Shown: positions 44,973 through 53,181 of the stretch, one piece after another
How the letters are laid out: the number at the start of each line of letters is the position of its first letter
How positions within the stretch are numbered: position 1 is the first letter of the stretch
Origin: JAAXVQ01 sp964604705
GTDB lineage: Bacteria; Oederibacteriota; JAAXVQ01
Length of the DNA: 64,000 nucleotides
Reading direction: 5' to 3'
Assembly: GCA_964604705.1 (NCBI GenBank)
Contig: CAZSAP010000003.1
Coordinates: 252,798-316,797, forward strand
The notes under the pieces: generated by a model
Told to the model about the DNA's origin: nothing
Database searches by the model: none
The model's input: only the letters and a program-made list of their open reading frames with translations
Position numbers and translations under genes: made by a program

Positions 44973-45382
44973 ACAGCCTTCCCTTTGTGTCCGGCCGGCA
45001 ACGTTCCGTAGGTTTTGATCTTATCCACCCGGATCTCCGTGATTTTATTCTGCTTATCCACGAAGACCACGCGCGGTTGAAACGACTTCATTTCCGAATC
45101 GTCGACCTCTGAATACGCCAAAATGATGACCCGGTCATGCTTGGAAAAAAAACGGGCGGCGGCGCCGTTGATGCGAATCTGACCCGAACCGGCCCGACCG
45201 GTGATGGTGTACGTCTCCACCCGCGCACCGTTGTCCAGGTTTAACACGTGTACATGCTCGTAGGGCAGAATATTGGACGCAATCATGAGGTCGCGGTCAA
45301 TGGTGATGCTGCCCATGTAGTTCAAATGCGCGCCGGTGACATTGGCGCGGTGGATCTTGGATTTCAACATACTTCTACGCAT
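44969..45382 (-). CDS. panD: Aspartate 1-decarboxylase (pyruvoyl)
   Basis: Makes beta-alanine from aspartate for pantothenate. From ATG 45382 (MRRSMLKSKIHRANVTGAHL) the self-cleavage pair is Gly24-Ser25 in MGSITID, exactly the canonical position, which decides the start; GGGAG precedes it. A longer frame to 45424 would run into panC. It is 137 residues with the usual YTI.GRAGSG and RVIILAY segments. Its stop overlaps nadA, so aspartate use for CoA and for NAD is coupled. Confidence 0.95.
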   Translation of the reverse strand: MRRSMLKSKIHRANVTGAHLNYMGSITIDRDLMIASNILPYEHVHVLNLDNGARVETYTITGRAGSGQIRINGAAARFFSKHDRVIILAYSEVDDSEMKSFQPRVVFVDKQNKITEIRVDKIKTYGTLPAGHKGKAV

Positions 45383-45386
45383 ACTC

Positions 45387-46247
45387 TCAACTCCCGGTGG
45401 GTACATCCACCACTGTATTGTCAATCAACCGCGTGCCTCCCAACTTCACGGCCACGGCCACCAACACACGTCCGGATAGAATCATGAGATCTTCCAGTGT
45501 GTCGGCATTTTTTGCCACAACATACTCCACTTCAAACTTCGACTCGGACTTTAAGCGCTTCCGAACCGCGTCCAGGAGCTCCTTGGGATTGCGTTCCCCC
45601 ACCTGCAACATGCCCTCGGCCAATTTCAGGGATTGGTACACGGCCGGCGCCACGCGTCGATCCTCTTCCGAGAGGTAGGCGTTGCGCGAACTCTTGGCCA
45701 GGCCATCGGCTTCACGCAAGGTCGGCAGCACCACGATCTCGCAGCCCGTGTTTAAATCCATGGCCAAGCGCTTCACCACCAGCGTTTGTTGGTAATCTTT
45801 CTGGCCAAAAAACGCCTTATGCGGACGGACGCAATTGAAAAACTTCAAAACCACTGTGGCCACGCCCTGAAAATGATTGGGGCGTGAAAGGCCGCACATG
45901 GTCTGGGTCAAGCCCGGCCCCACCACCACCGACGTGTCGGACCCTGCCGGATACATTTCTTCCACGGTTGGGGCAAACACCACGTCGGCTTTTTCCGTGG
46001 CGACCAAGCGGAGATCGCGTTTCAAATCCCGCGGATACTTGGCAAAATCTTCGTTGGGACCAAACTGGGTGGGATTGACAAACACACTGACCACCACCCG
46101 GTCGCACGCCTGCCTTGCTGCGTGCACCAAACTCAAATGACCTTCATGCAGGGCGCCCATGGTTGGCACCAAGCCTATGGTCTTCCCGTTTCTACGCCAG
46201 CGTTCCACCAACACACGCATGTCTTTTAACGACAACACCGTTTTCAC
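45387..46247 (-). CDS. panC: Pantothenate synthetase
   Basis: Joins pantoate and beta-alanine with ATP; 286 residues, normal length. Motifs are LVPTMGALHEGHLSL, FVNPTQFGPNEDF and FFGQKDYQQ, and SSRNAYLS. It starts at GTG 46247 with AAGGAGTG upstream. It ends 5 bases before panD, so the two share a transcript, with panB 50 bases upstream. Confidence 0.96.
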   Translation of the reverse strand: MKTVLSLKDMRVLVERWRRNGKTIGLVPTMGALHEGHLSLVHAARQACDRVVVSVFVNPTQFGPNEDFAKYPRDLKRDLRLVATEKADVVFAPTVEEMYPAGSDTSVVVGPGLTQTMCGLSRPNHFQGVATVVLKFFNCVRPHKAFFGQKDYQQTLVVKRLAMDLNTGCEIVVLPTLREADGLAKSSRNAYLSEEDRRVAPAVYQSLKLAEGMLQVGERNPKELLDAVRKRLKSESKFEVEYVVAKNADTLEDLMILSGRVLVAVAVKLGGTRLIDNTVVDVPTGS

Positions 46248-46297
46248 GGATGCTCACACTCCTTCAGGCTTTCCCTTGGTTTATATCCGGGAGAGCT

Positions 46298-47128
46298 TCA
46301 CGGACGACGACGCTTATCCGATTTGGGTTTGGAACCTCGGCCGGCCGCCTTAGCCTGCGGAAAAACTCCGGCACGTACATCGGACGAAAAGGCCTGCACG
46401 GCCTTAATGGCATCGGCCCCCAACTCCGCGTAGCGCTTTACAAAACACGGAGTAAAATCCACAAACAACCCCAAAAGATCGTACGTCACCAACACTTGCC
46501 CGTCACACCCAGGTCCCGATCCACACCCAATCGTGGGTATGCGCAACGCCCGGGTCACTTCCCGCGCCGAGGCATGATCGGTCTTTTCAATCACCACGGC
46601 AAACGCACCGGCTTTTTCCACGGCTCGCGCATCGGCCAACAACCGCTTGCGCCCGGCCGCATCCACGGCTTGTGTGGCGTAACCGCCCACCTGATGAATG
46701 GCCTGGGGACAAAGTCCAATATGGGCCATCACCGGAATGTCGGCCCGTACAATGGCCTGAATCACGGGGACCATGTCCACGCCGCCTTCAAGCTTCACGG
46801 CATGCGCGCCGCCTTCTTTGATCAAGCGTCCGGCATTGCGGACGGCGTCTTCCACCGATACCTGATAGGACATAAAGGGCATGTCCACCACCACCAGCGC
46901 CTCTCCGGAACCACGCACCACCGCGCGGGTATGATGAATCATGTCCTCCAGAGTCACCGGCAAGGTCGTGCGGTGACCAAGCACCACGTTGCCCAGAGAA
47001 TCCCCGACCAACATCACCGGGACCTGAGCCCGCGCCAACAACACCGCGACGGTGTAGTCGTAGGCCGTGAGCATGGTGAATTTTTCACCGGTCTTTTTCC
47101 ATTGGGCCAACTGACGGAGGGTGATCAT
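46298..47128 (-). CDS. panB: Ketopantoate hydroxymethyltransferase
   Basis: Adds a hydroxymethyl group from methylene-tetrahydrofolate to 2-oxoisovalerate, first step to pantoate; 276 residues. Motifs are LTAYDYTVA, VGDSLGNVVLG, DMPFMSYQ, VKLEGG and HIGLCPQ, and the catalytic Glu in VIEK. The C-terminal 20 residues are Lys/Arg-rich. It starts 3 bases after the deoxynucleoside kinase stop. No panE is seen, so the ketopantoate reductase lies elsewhere. Confidence 0.96.
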   Translation of the reverse strand: MITLRQLAQWKKTGEKFTMLTAYDYTVAVLLARAQVPVMLVGDSLGNVVLGHRTTLPVTLEDMIHHTRAVVRGSGEALVVVDMPFMSYQVSVEDAVRNAGRLIKEGGAHAVKLEGGVDMVPVIQAIVRADIPVMAHIGLCPQAIHQVGGYATQAVDAAGRKRLLADARAVEKAGAFAVVIEKTDHASAREVTRALRIPTIGCGSGPGCDGQVLVTYDLLGLFVDFTPCFVKRYAELGADAIKAVQAFSSDVRAGVFPQAKAAGRGSKPKSDKRRRP

Positions 47129-47130
47129 GA

Positions 47131-47775
47131 CTAAGCGATGTGTCCGCTGGGCTTGTAGTACTGAGTCCCCTTGCCCATCGTACGGATGTATGAAATCAGA
47201 TCCTGCAGGTCTTCGGCACTGTGGACAAAATCAATGTCGTTGGTATTCACCACCAGCAACGGTGTTTCCTGGTAGTGAAAGAAATAATAATTGTACGCTT
47301 GATTTAAGCGTTCCAGATAATCCCGGTGAATCCCCTTTTCAAACGTGCGTCCCCGGCGTGTCAACCGCTGAGCAAGCACCTCGGTCGAAGCCTGGAGGTA
47401 AATCACCAAGTCCGGCTTAACAATCTGATCCCGCAAGAGCCCGCACAAACGCTCATACAGATTCAATTCATTTTCTTCCAAGTTCAAGTACGCAAAAATC
47501 CGATCCTTGGCAAACACATAATCGCAGACCAAGTTCCGTCGGAACAAATCTCCCTGGGCAATCTCCATCTGCTGACGATACCGGCTCAGCAAAAAGAAAA
47601 TCTGGGTTTGAAACGCATTGCCCCGGATATCTTTATAGAATTTTTCTAGAAACGGGTTCTCATCCGTGGCTTCCAGCACCAGCCGCGCATTAAACGCTTT
47701 GGCCAATTGCTCACATAAGCTGGTTTTGCCCACGCCCAAGACACCTTCCACCGCTATGTAACGGCTTCCGTCCAC
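47131..47775 (-). CDS. Deoxynucleoside kinase
   Basis: A 214-residue P-loop kinase that phosphorylates deoxynucleosides for salvage. It has the Walker A GVLGVGKTSL, the family's E..DENPFLEKFY segment, the D/E-R-S-type DYVFAKDRIFA, and a lid with RLTRRGR. The start is GTG 47775 with GAGGTGA upstream. Such kinases often sit beside folK in operons. Substrate preference (dA/dG or dC) cannot be read from sequence here. Confidence 0.9.
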   Translation of the reverse strand: MDGSRYIAVEGVLGVGKTSLCEQLAKAFNARLVLEATDENPFLEKFYKDIRGNAFQTQIFFLLSRYRQQMEIAQGDLFRRNLVCDYVFAKDRIFAYLNLEENELNLYERLCGLLRDQIVKPDLVIYLQASTEVLAQRLTRRGRTFEKGIHRDYLERLNQAYNYYFFHYQETPLLVVNTNDIDFVHSAEDLQDLISYIRTMGKGTQYYKPSGHIA

Positions 47776-47791
47776 GGAACGTCACCTCGAT

Positions 47792-48352
47792 TTATATATT
47801 GGCCCAACGCGAACCGCCCGCCAACTGCCAGACCCCATGCGGCGAAACCTTCTCAACCAACTCCGCCATGGTTTGATCCAACAACGGATGCCGAACCTCG
47901 GGCGCGATCTCTGCCAATGGAATCAAGGCAAAGGCTCGTTCCGCCAGGCGGGGATGCGGCACCACGAGTTCAGCTTCAGCCAGAATCTGACCTTCATATA
48001 ATAACAGATCCACATCCAGTTCGCGAGGGGCATTGCGTACCCCCACCCGACCGGCCTGGACCTCCAGGCGCTTGCCCAACCGCAACAGCGAAAACGGGGT
48101 GAGTGAGGTATCCACACCAATGACGGCGTTTACAAACTCCGGCTGCGCCTCCACCCCCACCGGCAACGTCCGGTACAGCGAAGAGGCCGCTGTGACCCGT
48201 AAATCTTTTCGGCGCGCCAAGGCCTGCACCGCGGCCGCCAACTGTTTTTCCGGAGTGCCCAGATTGGCCCCCAAACCCAGATACGCGCGAAAGACCCGCC
48301 CGCCGGGTTTGTATGCTTGTGATTCCGTCGCCTCCGACGTCGTTTCCATCAT
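47792..48352 (-). CDS. folK: HPPK, 6-hydroxymethyl-dihydropterin pyrophosphokinase
   Basis: Activates the pterin for folate synthesis with ATP; 186 residues. Landmarks are YLGLGANLG, SSLYRTLPVG, FVNAVIGV, and RELDVDLLLYEGQ with VVPHPRLAERAF. The ATG at 48352 shares one base with the upstream stop (TGATG). A longer frame to 48463 lies within the upstream gene. Tetrahydrofolate made with FolC would supply PanB. Confidence 0.95.
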   Translation of the reverse strand: MMETTSEATESQAYKPGGRVFRAYLGLGANLGTPEKQLAAAVQALARRKDLRVTAASSLYRTLPVGVEAQPEFVNAVIGVDTSLTPFSLLRLGKRLEVQAGRVGVRNAPRELDVDLLLYEGQILAEAELVVPHPRLAERAFALIPLAEIAPEVRHPLLDQTMAELVEKVSPHGVWQLAGGSRWANI

Positions 48353-48750
48353 CAACGACGCTCGACATCCTCCGCCGGAGCCGAGACGGTTTCGTCGTGC
48401 TCGGTCACTTCCAACAGCGTCGGACGCGCGGTTTTCCAAGCCGGATAATGTTTGTCCATCCACTCTTTGGCCGCTTCCTGCAAGGTAAGCGACGATCCGG
48501 CCTCAAGTTTTCCAGCCTTCACGAGGTTCTCGGTTTGGAGCCACTTGTAGTTCAACACTTCTTGGTAGATTTCACGTGCTTCCGGTTCCTGAATCACCTT
48601 GTGGACCAGTTCCTTCAGCTTCAAGGTGTACTGTCCGTCCAAAAGGGGTTCGATCACGGCCCGCCAAACATTGTTCCGCGAGATCTCAACATCCACAATG
48701 CCGTACCCCAACATGGTGATGCCTTTTCGATCCAACTTCACCGCGCTCAT
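48352..48750 (-). CDS. Hypothetical protein between dapB and folK
   Basis: A 132-residue protein that I do not recognise. The ATG at 48750 follows GAGGTG; the stop overlaps folK by one base, so the frame is well supported. It begins MSAVKLDRKGITMLGYGIVDVEISRNNVWRAV and is mostly helical up to residue 100, with an unstructured acidic end. There is no signal or membrane segment. The neighbourhood (dapB, folK) suggests a housekeeping role, but none can be named. Confidence 0.7.
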   Translation of the reverse strand: MSAVKLDRKGITMLGYGIVDVEISRNNVWRAVIEPLLDGQYTLKLKELVHKVIQEPEAREIYQEVLNYKWLQTENLVKAGKLEAGSSLTLQEAAKEWMDKHYPAWKTARPTLLEVTEHDETVSAPAEDVERR

Positions 48751-48786
48751 GAAAATCACCTCATTTCATAACGAACCCTGCTCTGT

Positions 48787-49596
48787 CTACTTCTTGGCCA
48801 ACCCCAACACGTCGGCCATGGAGTACCAACCGTGCTTCTGCCCGCACAACCAAGCGGCGGCTCGCACCGCCCCGCCGGCAAAGACTTCACGGGAATGCGC
48901 CTGGTGCTTGAACTCCAAACGCTCTTTGGGACCGGCAAACAAAACCGTATGATCACCCACAATATCTCCGCCGCGCACCGCATGCATGCCGATTTCCGCC
49001 TGCGTGCGTACACCCGTGAGCCCTTCCCGTCCGTGTCGCGCAGCCGTGGCCGAATCCAACTCACGCCCGGAACAAGCTGCGTTGTAAAGCATGATGGCCG
49101 TGCCCGAAGGCGCGTCCTTCTTCTGGTTGTGATGGGCCTCGACAATCTCAATGTCGTAGTTCGCATCCAATATCGCCGCCGCCTGCTCAACCAACAACGA
49201 CAACAAATTAACCCCCAGTGAAAAGTTGGCGGAATAAATCACACCTACATTTTCCGCCGCCCACTGCAAAACTTTCTTCTGCTCCTCATTGAGACCGGTG
49301 GTTCCCACCACCAGGCTGCACTTGTTAGAAACCGCCAAGCGCGCCAAGGCCACCGTGGCTTCCGGGGCTGTGAAGTCAATCACCACCTCACAGTTGGCGA
49401 TCACCGCTTCGGGACCGGCGGCGAGCGCTACACCGGCACGCTCAACCCCTGCCAACTCACCGGCATCACTGCCGAGCAAAGGGTGACCGGGACGTTCCCA
49501 AGCCGCGGCCAACGTGAGTCCAGGGTGTTTCAACACCATGCTCACCAAGGCACGTCCCATGCGTCCAGCGGCGCCTGCAATCCCAACCCGTTTCAT
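48787..49596 (-). CDS. dapB: 4-hydroxy-tetrahydrodipicolinate reductase
   Basis: Second enzyme of the lysine/DAP branch, NAD(P)H-dependent; 269 residues. It has the Rossmann motif GAAGRMGRAL, VIDFTAPEA, VGTTGL, the catalytic EAHHNQKKDAPSGTA and the substrate region GMHAVRGGDIVGDH. It starts 2 bases after dapA, so the two are co-transcribed. Confidence 0.96.
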   Translation of the reverse strand: MKRVGIAGAAGRMGRALVSMVLKHPGLTLAAAWERPGHPLLGSDAGELAGVERAGVALAAGPEAVIANCEVVIDFTAPEATVALARLAVSNKCSLVVGTTGLNEEQKKVLQWAAENVGVIYSANFSLGVNLLSLLVEQAAAILDANYDIEIVEAHHNQKKDAPSGTAIMLYNAACSGRELDSATAARHGREGLTGVRTQAEIGMHAVRGGDIVGDHTVLFAGPKERLEFKHQAHSREVFAGGAVRAAAWLCGQKHGWYSMADVLGLAKK

Positions 49597-49598
49597 AA

Positions 49599-50486
49599 TT
49601 ATCCCCGCCCTTTCAGCAAACCGTACTGTTCAATGGCCTGCCGCACTTTGATGCGCGTAGCCTCGGTAACGGTCACCAGCGGCAACCGCAACTCTTGTGA
49701 GCACAGGCCCATCATCTCCATGGCCGCCTTTACGGGTGCCGGATTGGTCTCCAGGAACATGGCGCGAATCAACGGCAACATGCGCTCGTGCAAGGGCAAC
49801 GCGGCGCGGAAATCGCCTTCCAGGCACGCGGCCACGATATCGGCCGTCTGGCGCGGCGCGATGTTGGCCACCACGGAAATCACGCCTTTGCCCCCTACGG
49901 CCATAAGCGGCAGGGTCAAGGCATCATCGCCGGACAGAATTGCCACCCGGTCACCGATCAAGGAGTGCAATGTGCTCATTTGTTCCAAATTGCCCGAGGC
50001 CTCTTTAACCCCCACCAGCAAGGGGCAGGCGTCGGCAATGCGCGCAATGGTCTCAGGCAAAACATTGACCGCCGTCCGACTCTGGATGTTGTACAAGACA
50101 AACGGGAAATGGGTGGCCTCGGCAATGGCCAAGAAATGGCGGTAAAGACCCTCTTGGGTCGGTTTGTTGTAATAGGGCGCAATCAAAAGCGCACCGTTGG
50201 CGCCGACTTCCTTGGCGGCCTTGGTCAGCTCAATGGCTTCAGTGGTGTTGTTGGATCCGGTTCCGGCCATAACCTGGACCCGCCCGGCGGCGGTTTGCAC
50301 CGTCAGTTCAATGACACGACGATGTTCAGCCATGGTAAGCGTAGCCGATTCGCCCGTAGTGCCGCAGGGCACCAAAACGTTCGTCCCATTGGCAATTTGA
50401 AACTCGACCAAGTCACGCAAGCGTGCTTCGTCTACCCGGTTGTTGGAGAAGGGCGTGACCAACGCCACCATGGAACCTTTAAACAT
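49599..50486 (-). CDS. dapA: 4-hydroxy-tetrahydrodipicolinate synthase
   Basis: Condenses pyruvate with aspartate semialdehyde; 295 residues, normal length. It has GTTGESATL, APYYNKPTQEGLY, the Schiff-base Lys in GVKEASGN, and DDALTLPLMAVG. The usual YNVPGRT is here YNIQSRT, with the catalytic Tyr and Arg retained. An ACGGAGG ribosome site precedes ATG 50486. The structured element at 50567-50701 lies between this gene and dapF upstream. Confidence 0.95.
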   Translation of the reverse strand: MFKGSMVALVTPFSNNRVDEARLRDLVEFQIANGTNVLVPCGTTGESATLTMAEHRRVIELTVQTAAGRVQVMAGTGSNNTTEAIELTKAAKEVGANGALLIAPYYNKPTQEGLYRHFLAIAEATHFPFVLYNIQSRTAVNVLPETIARIADACPLLVGVKEASGNLEQMSTLHSLIGDRVAILSGDDALTLPLMAVGGKGVISVVANIAPRQTADIVAACLEGDFRAALPLHERMLPLIRAMFLETNPAPVKAAMEMMGLCSQELRLPLVTVTEATRIKVRQAIEQYGLLKGRG

Positions 50487-50566
50487 CTTCTTGCCTCCGT
50501 TATAAAAACGTAATCCGATTTCTCACGAACCGGTTTGTTGCCTCTTATTAAAACCTCTGTTGCTGC

Positions 50567-50701
50567 CGCTTCGGTCGCTGTGCATTGTTCGCAGTGAGGA
50601 CTGTCCGAGCACCGATGGCTACCCGGGTTGCATAAAGCACATCTATTTTCCAGCGGTGGTTGCGAGTTCCGCAGCCAGAACAGGGCACAGTGGCCGAAGC
50701 G
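50567..50701 (+). ncRNA. Structured intergenic element, hairpin family 2, copy A
   Basis: Arms 50567-50583 and 50685-50701 (CGCTTCGGTCGCTGTGC and its near-complement) pair at 15 of 17 sites; the other two are G-U pairs on the plus strand. The core contains GCAGTGAGGACTGTCCGAGC and, near the right arm, GCGAGTTCCGCAGC, both shared with copy B at 53000-53076. It lies between dapF and dapA, 5 bases beyond the dapF stop. The middle (about 50610-50655) is longer than in copy B. Confidence 0.6.
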
Positions 50702-50706
50702 CTCTG

Positions 50707-51558
50707 CTACCCTCGGCTTTTCTCCACATCAAAGGCCAGCGCCTCATCGGAGAGCTCGCCCCAAAATACCAACCGGGCTTCCCCGGTCTGAAACACATTG
50801 GCAAACCCTTGCGGGGTAAGTTCAAATTCCACTTTCAACGGCAACCCGCTCTGGGTGATCACATTCACCGGCGATTGAACCCACCCGCGTTTGGCCGCAC
50901 ACAATGCCGCGGCGGCCGAACCGGTCCCGCAGGCCAGGGTCTCGCCCTCCACGCCGCGTTCGTACGTGCGAATCAAAAGCTCGTGCGGATTCACCACTTG
51001 GGCAAAATTCACATTGGTTCCGGCAGGCTGAAACTGAGCGTGGTAGCGAATCTCGTGGCCCAGCAACTCAACCGGTTCGTGTTCCACTTCGGAGGAATAC
51101 AGCACCGCGTGCGGAACGCCGGTATCCACAAAGTCGTACTCGCGTTCGCCTTGGCTGGTGACCAAGGTCTGTCCGGAACGCCACTGCTCCGGCGTGCGCA
51201 ACCCCAAGCGGACTTGGTCTCCTTGTACCAGGGCGCGATAACGCCCCGACGGTGCGGTAAAGCTTAGCTCGCGTCCTTCTTTTCCTGCGCCCACCAAGAC
51301 CGCAAAGCGGGAAATGCAACGCCCGCCGTTCCCGCACATGGCCGCTTCCGAGCCGTCGGCATTAAAATAGCGCATGGTAAAGTCCGCATCCGGGGACGTC
51401 CCCAAAAGCATGACCCCGTCGGCACCTACGGAAAACCGCGGAGTGCAGACACGGCGAATCCAATCCGGCGACACGTCGGTCATGATTTGGGCGCGATTGT
51501 CAACCACCACAAAATCATTGGCCGCGCCTGACATTTTTGCAAAGCGTAACGTGGGCAT
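50707..51558 (-). CDS. dapF: Diaminopimelate epimerase
   Basis: Converts LL-DAP to meso-DAP; 283 residues. The two catalytic cysteines are in MCGNGGRC and LACGTGSAA, and GAANDFVVVD marks the start. I use ATG 51558, which follows TAAGGTGAG; GTG 51567 is an alternative. It begins 10 bases after the lysA stop, so lysA-dapF is one transcript. meso-DAP serves both lysine and peptidoglycan. Confidence 0.95.
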   Translation of the reverse strand: MPTLRFAKMSGAANDFVVVDNRAQIMTDVSPDWIRRVCTPRFSVGADGVMLLGTSPDADFTMRYFNADGSEAAMCGNGGRCISRFAVLVGAGKEGRELSFTAPSGRYRALVQGDQVRLGLRTPEQWRSGQTLVTSQGEREYDFVDTGVPHAVLYSSEVEHEPVELLGHEIRYHAQFQPAGTNVNFAQVVNPHELLIRTYERGVEGETLACGTGSAAAALCAAKRGWVQSPVNVITQSGLPLKVEFELTPQGFANVFQTGEARLVFWGELSDEALAFDVEKSRG

Positions 51559-51568
51559 ACCACTCACC

Positions 51569-52840
51569 TTATTTCTTCATCTTGAACGTCTTCACACCCT
51601 GGGCTTCGGTGGCCAAAATATCCTGCATGGTCTCACGGCGCCGAATCACCGTCGACTTGGTTCCCGCAACCAGCACCTCGGCCGCACGCCGGCGCGAATT
51701 GTAATTGGAAGCCATGGCCATGCCATAGGCCCCGGCGCTGCGCACGGCCAAAACATCGCCTTCTTCCAGGCGCGGCAAATGCCGCTCCTTGCCGAGAAAA
51801 TCTCCGGATTCGCAAATGGGTCCGACCACGTCGCACAACACCGTACTTGCAGACCGGCTCTTCTTCACCGGCACGATCTGGTGATGGGCATGATAGAGAC
51901 TGGGACGGATCAAATCGTTCATGCCCGCATCCACAATCACAAACGACTTCACATGCCCGCGCTTGACGTACTGCACCGTCGTGAGAAGAATCCCGGCATT
52001 GCCCACGATGAAGCGGCCCGGCTCAAGAATCAGCTTGCAGCCCAACGGCTTGAGCAAAGGTATCACCGCTTTGGCAAACGCATCCGCGGTTTGCGGTGTT
52101 TCTTCATTGTATATGATGCCAAGACCGCCACCCATGTTGAAATACTCAATGGCATGCCCGGCTCCGCGCAAATCCTTTAACAATACCGCCAAACGTTTCA
52201 ACGCCTGCAGGTACGGGGTCACGCTGGTGATCTGCGAACCTATGTGCATGTGCACACCAACGGCCTGTATGTGTTTCAGTTTCTTCGCCTCGTTGAACAA
52301 CCCGATCGCAATGGGGATCGAAAGCCCAAATTTATTCTCTTTGGTTCCCGTGGTGATGTAATGATGTGTTTTGGCATCCACGTCCGGGTTGATCCGCAAC
52401 GCCACCCGGGCGGAACATTTCAACTGTCCGGCCACATGGTTGATCCGTCGCAACTCCGGTTCGGACTCGACGTTGAACATCAAGATCCCGGCCCGCAGCG
52501 CCTCGGCGATTTCCTCGCGGGTCTTGCCCACCCCGGCATACACAATGCGCTCGGGAGGCACGCCCACAACTTGAGCTCGTGTCAGTTCCCCGCCCGAAAC
52601 AATATCCATGCCGGCACCCTGCCCGGCCAATTCCGAAAGAATGGAGAGGTTGGAGTTGGCCTTGACGGAGTAGCAAATCAAGGGGTTCATGTCCGCAAAT
52701 GCGGATTGTATCTTGTGAAAATGGGAGAGTAAGGTGCGCTGGCTGTACACATACAGCGGCGTCCCGTGGGTCTTTACCAGACGTGCCACGGGCACATCCT
52801 CGCAATGCAATTCACCTTGTTTAAACTTAAAATCATCCAT
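51569..52840 (-). CDS. lysA: Diaminopimelate decarboxylase
   Basis: PLP enzyme that makes lysine from meso-DAP; 423 residues. The PLP Lys is in CYSVKANSN; other motifs are GGELTRA, HMHIGSQ, NMGGGLGI, EPGRFIVGNAG, and the C-terminal CESGDFLG and GAYGMAMASNYNSR. A promoter at 52910-52938 stands 70 bases upstream. With dapA, dapB and dapF nearby, most of the branch is grouped; the aminotransferase/desuccinylase steps are not in the window. Confidence 0.96.
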   Translation of the reverse strand: MDDFKFKQGELHCEDVPVARLVKTHGTPLYVYSQRTLLSHFHKIQSAFADMNPLICYSVKANSNLSILSELAGQGAGMDIVSGGELTRAQVVGVPPERIVYAGVGKTREEIAEALRAGILMFNVESEPELRRINHVAGQLKCSARVALRINPDVDAKTHHYITTGTKENKFGLSIPIAIGLFNEAKKLKHIQAVGVHMHIGSQITSVTPYLQALKRLAVLLKDLRGAGHAIEYFNMGGGLGIIYNEETPQTADAFAKAVIPLLKPLGCKLILEPGRFIVGNAGILLTTVQYVKRGHVKSFVIVDAGMNDLIRPSLYHAHHQIVPVKKSRSASTVLCDVVGPICESGDFLGKERHLPRLEEGDVLAVRSAGAYGMAMASNYNSRRRAAEVLVAGTKSTVIRRRETMQDILATEAQGVKTFKMKK

Positions 52841-52909
52841 GGCCCAACCGCTCCTTCTCGCCCTAAATGCCCTTGTCCGGAGACATTACAAAAACGTAAA
52901 ATAAAGGGA

Positions 52910-52938
52910 AATGTAACATACCCCCACCCCCTTGTCAA
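52910..52938 (-). promoter_or_regulatory. Sigma-70-like promoter for lysA-dapF
   Basis: On the minus strand a perfect TTGACA (52933-52938) is separated by 17 bases from TACATT (52910-52915). The leader to the lysA ATG is about 65 bases and shows no lysine riboswitch pattern, so regulation by that route is unlikely. Element 53000-53076 lies upstream of this promoter, not in the leader. Confidence 0.65.
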
Positions 52939-52999
52939 TGAGAGGGCCGGGATTTCAACAACGCTAATTTTTCAGCGATCAAACCCTACGTTCATGCAC

Positions 53000-53076
53000 C
53001 AAAGTCTCGCTGGGTGCAGCGAGGACTGCTCGAGCCCATCAAGGGCGAGTTCCGCAGCAAACCCAGCGAGACTTTG
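53000..53076 (+). ncRNA. Structured intergenic element, hairpin family 2, copy B
   Basis: Arms 53000-53015 (CAAAGTCTCGCTGGGT) and 53061-53076 are perfectly complementary over 16 bases. The core has GCAGCGAGGACTGCTCGAGC, a CTCG/CCC..GGGCGAG inner stem, and GCGAGTTCCGCAGC. The two conserved blocks match copy A at 50567-50701 in the same orientation, although the arms are unrelated in sequence. It lies between the upstream gene's terminator and the lysA promoter. Confidence 0.65.
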
Positions 53077-53121
53077 ACGCATGACGACCGCTGCAACCGA
53101 TCCGACCCCACATCCGGGGTA

Positions 53122-53152
53122 TAAAAAAAAGCAGGACGCATTGCGCCCTGCC
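53122..53152 (-). terminator. Intrinsic terminator after the gene at 53182
   Basis: On the minus strand GCAGGGCGC and GCGTCCTGC form a 9-bp stem (one G-U pair) with an AAT loop, followed directly by eight T residues. This is the clearest rho-independent terminator in the window; it lies 29 bases past the stop at 53182 and separates that gene from lysA. Confidence 0.85.
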
Positions 53153-53181
53153 AAGCCGAGATTCTCTGAAGAATCGGCGAT

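Noticed and set aside
52841..53121. Lysine riboswitch upstream of lysA
   Set aside because: The 65-base leader is too short, and the structured element lies upstream of the promoter and lacks L-box features.
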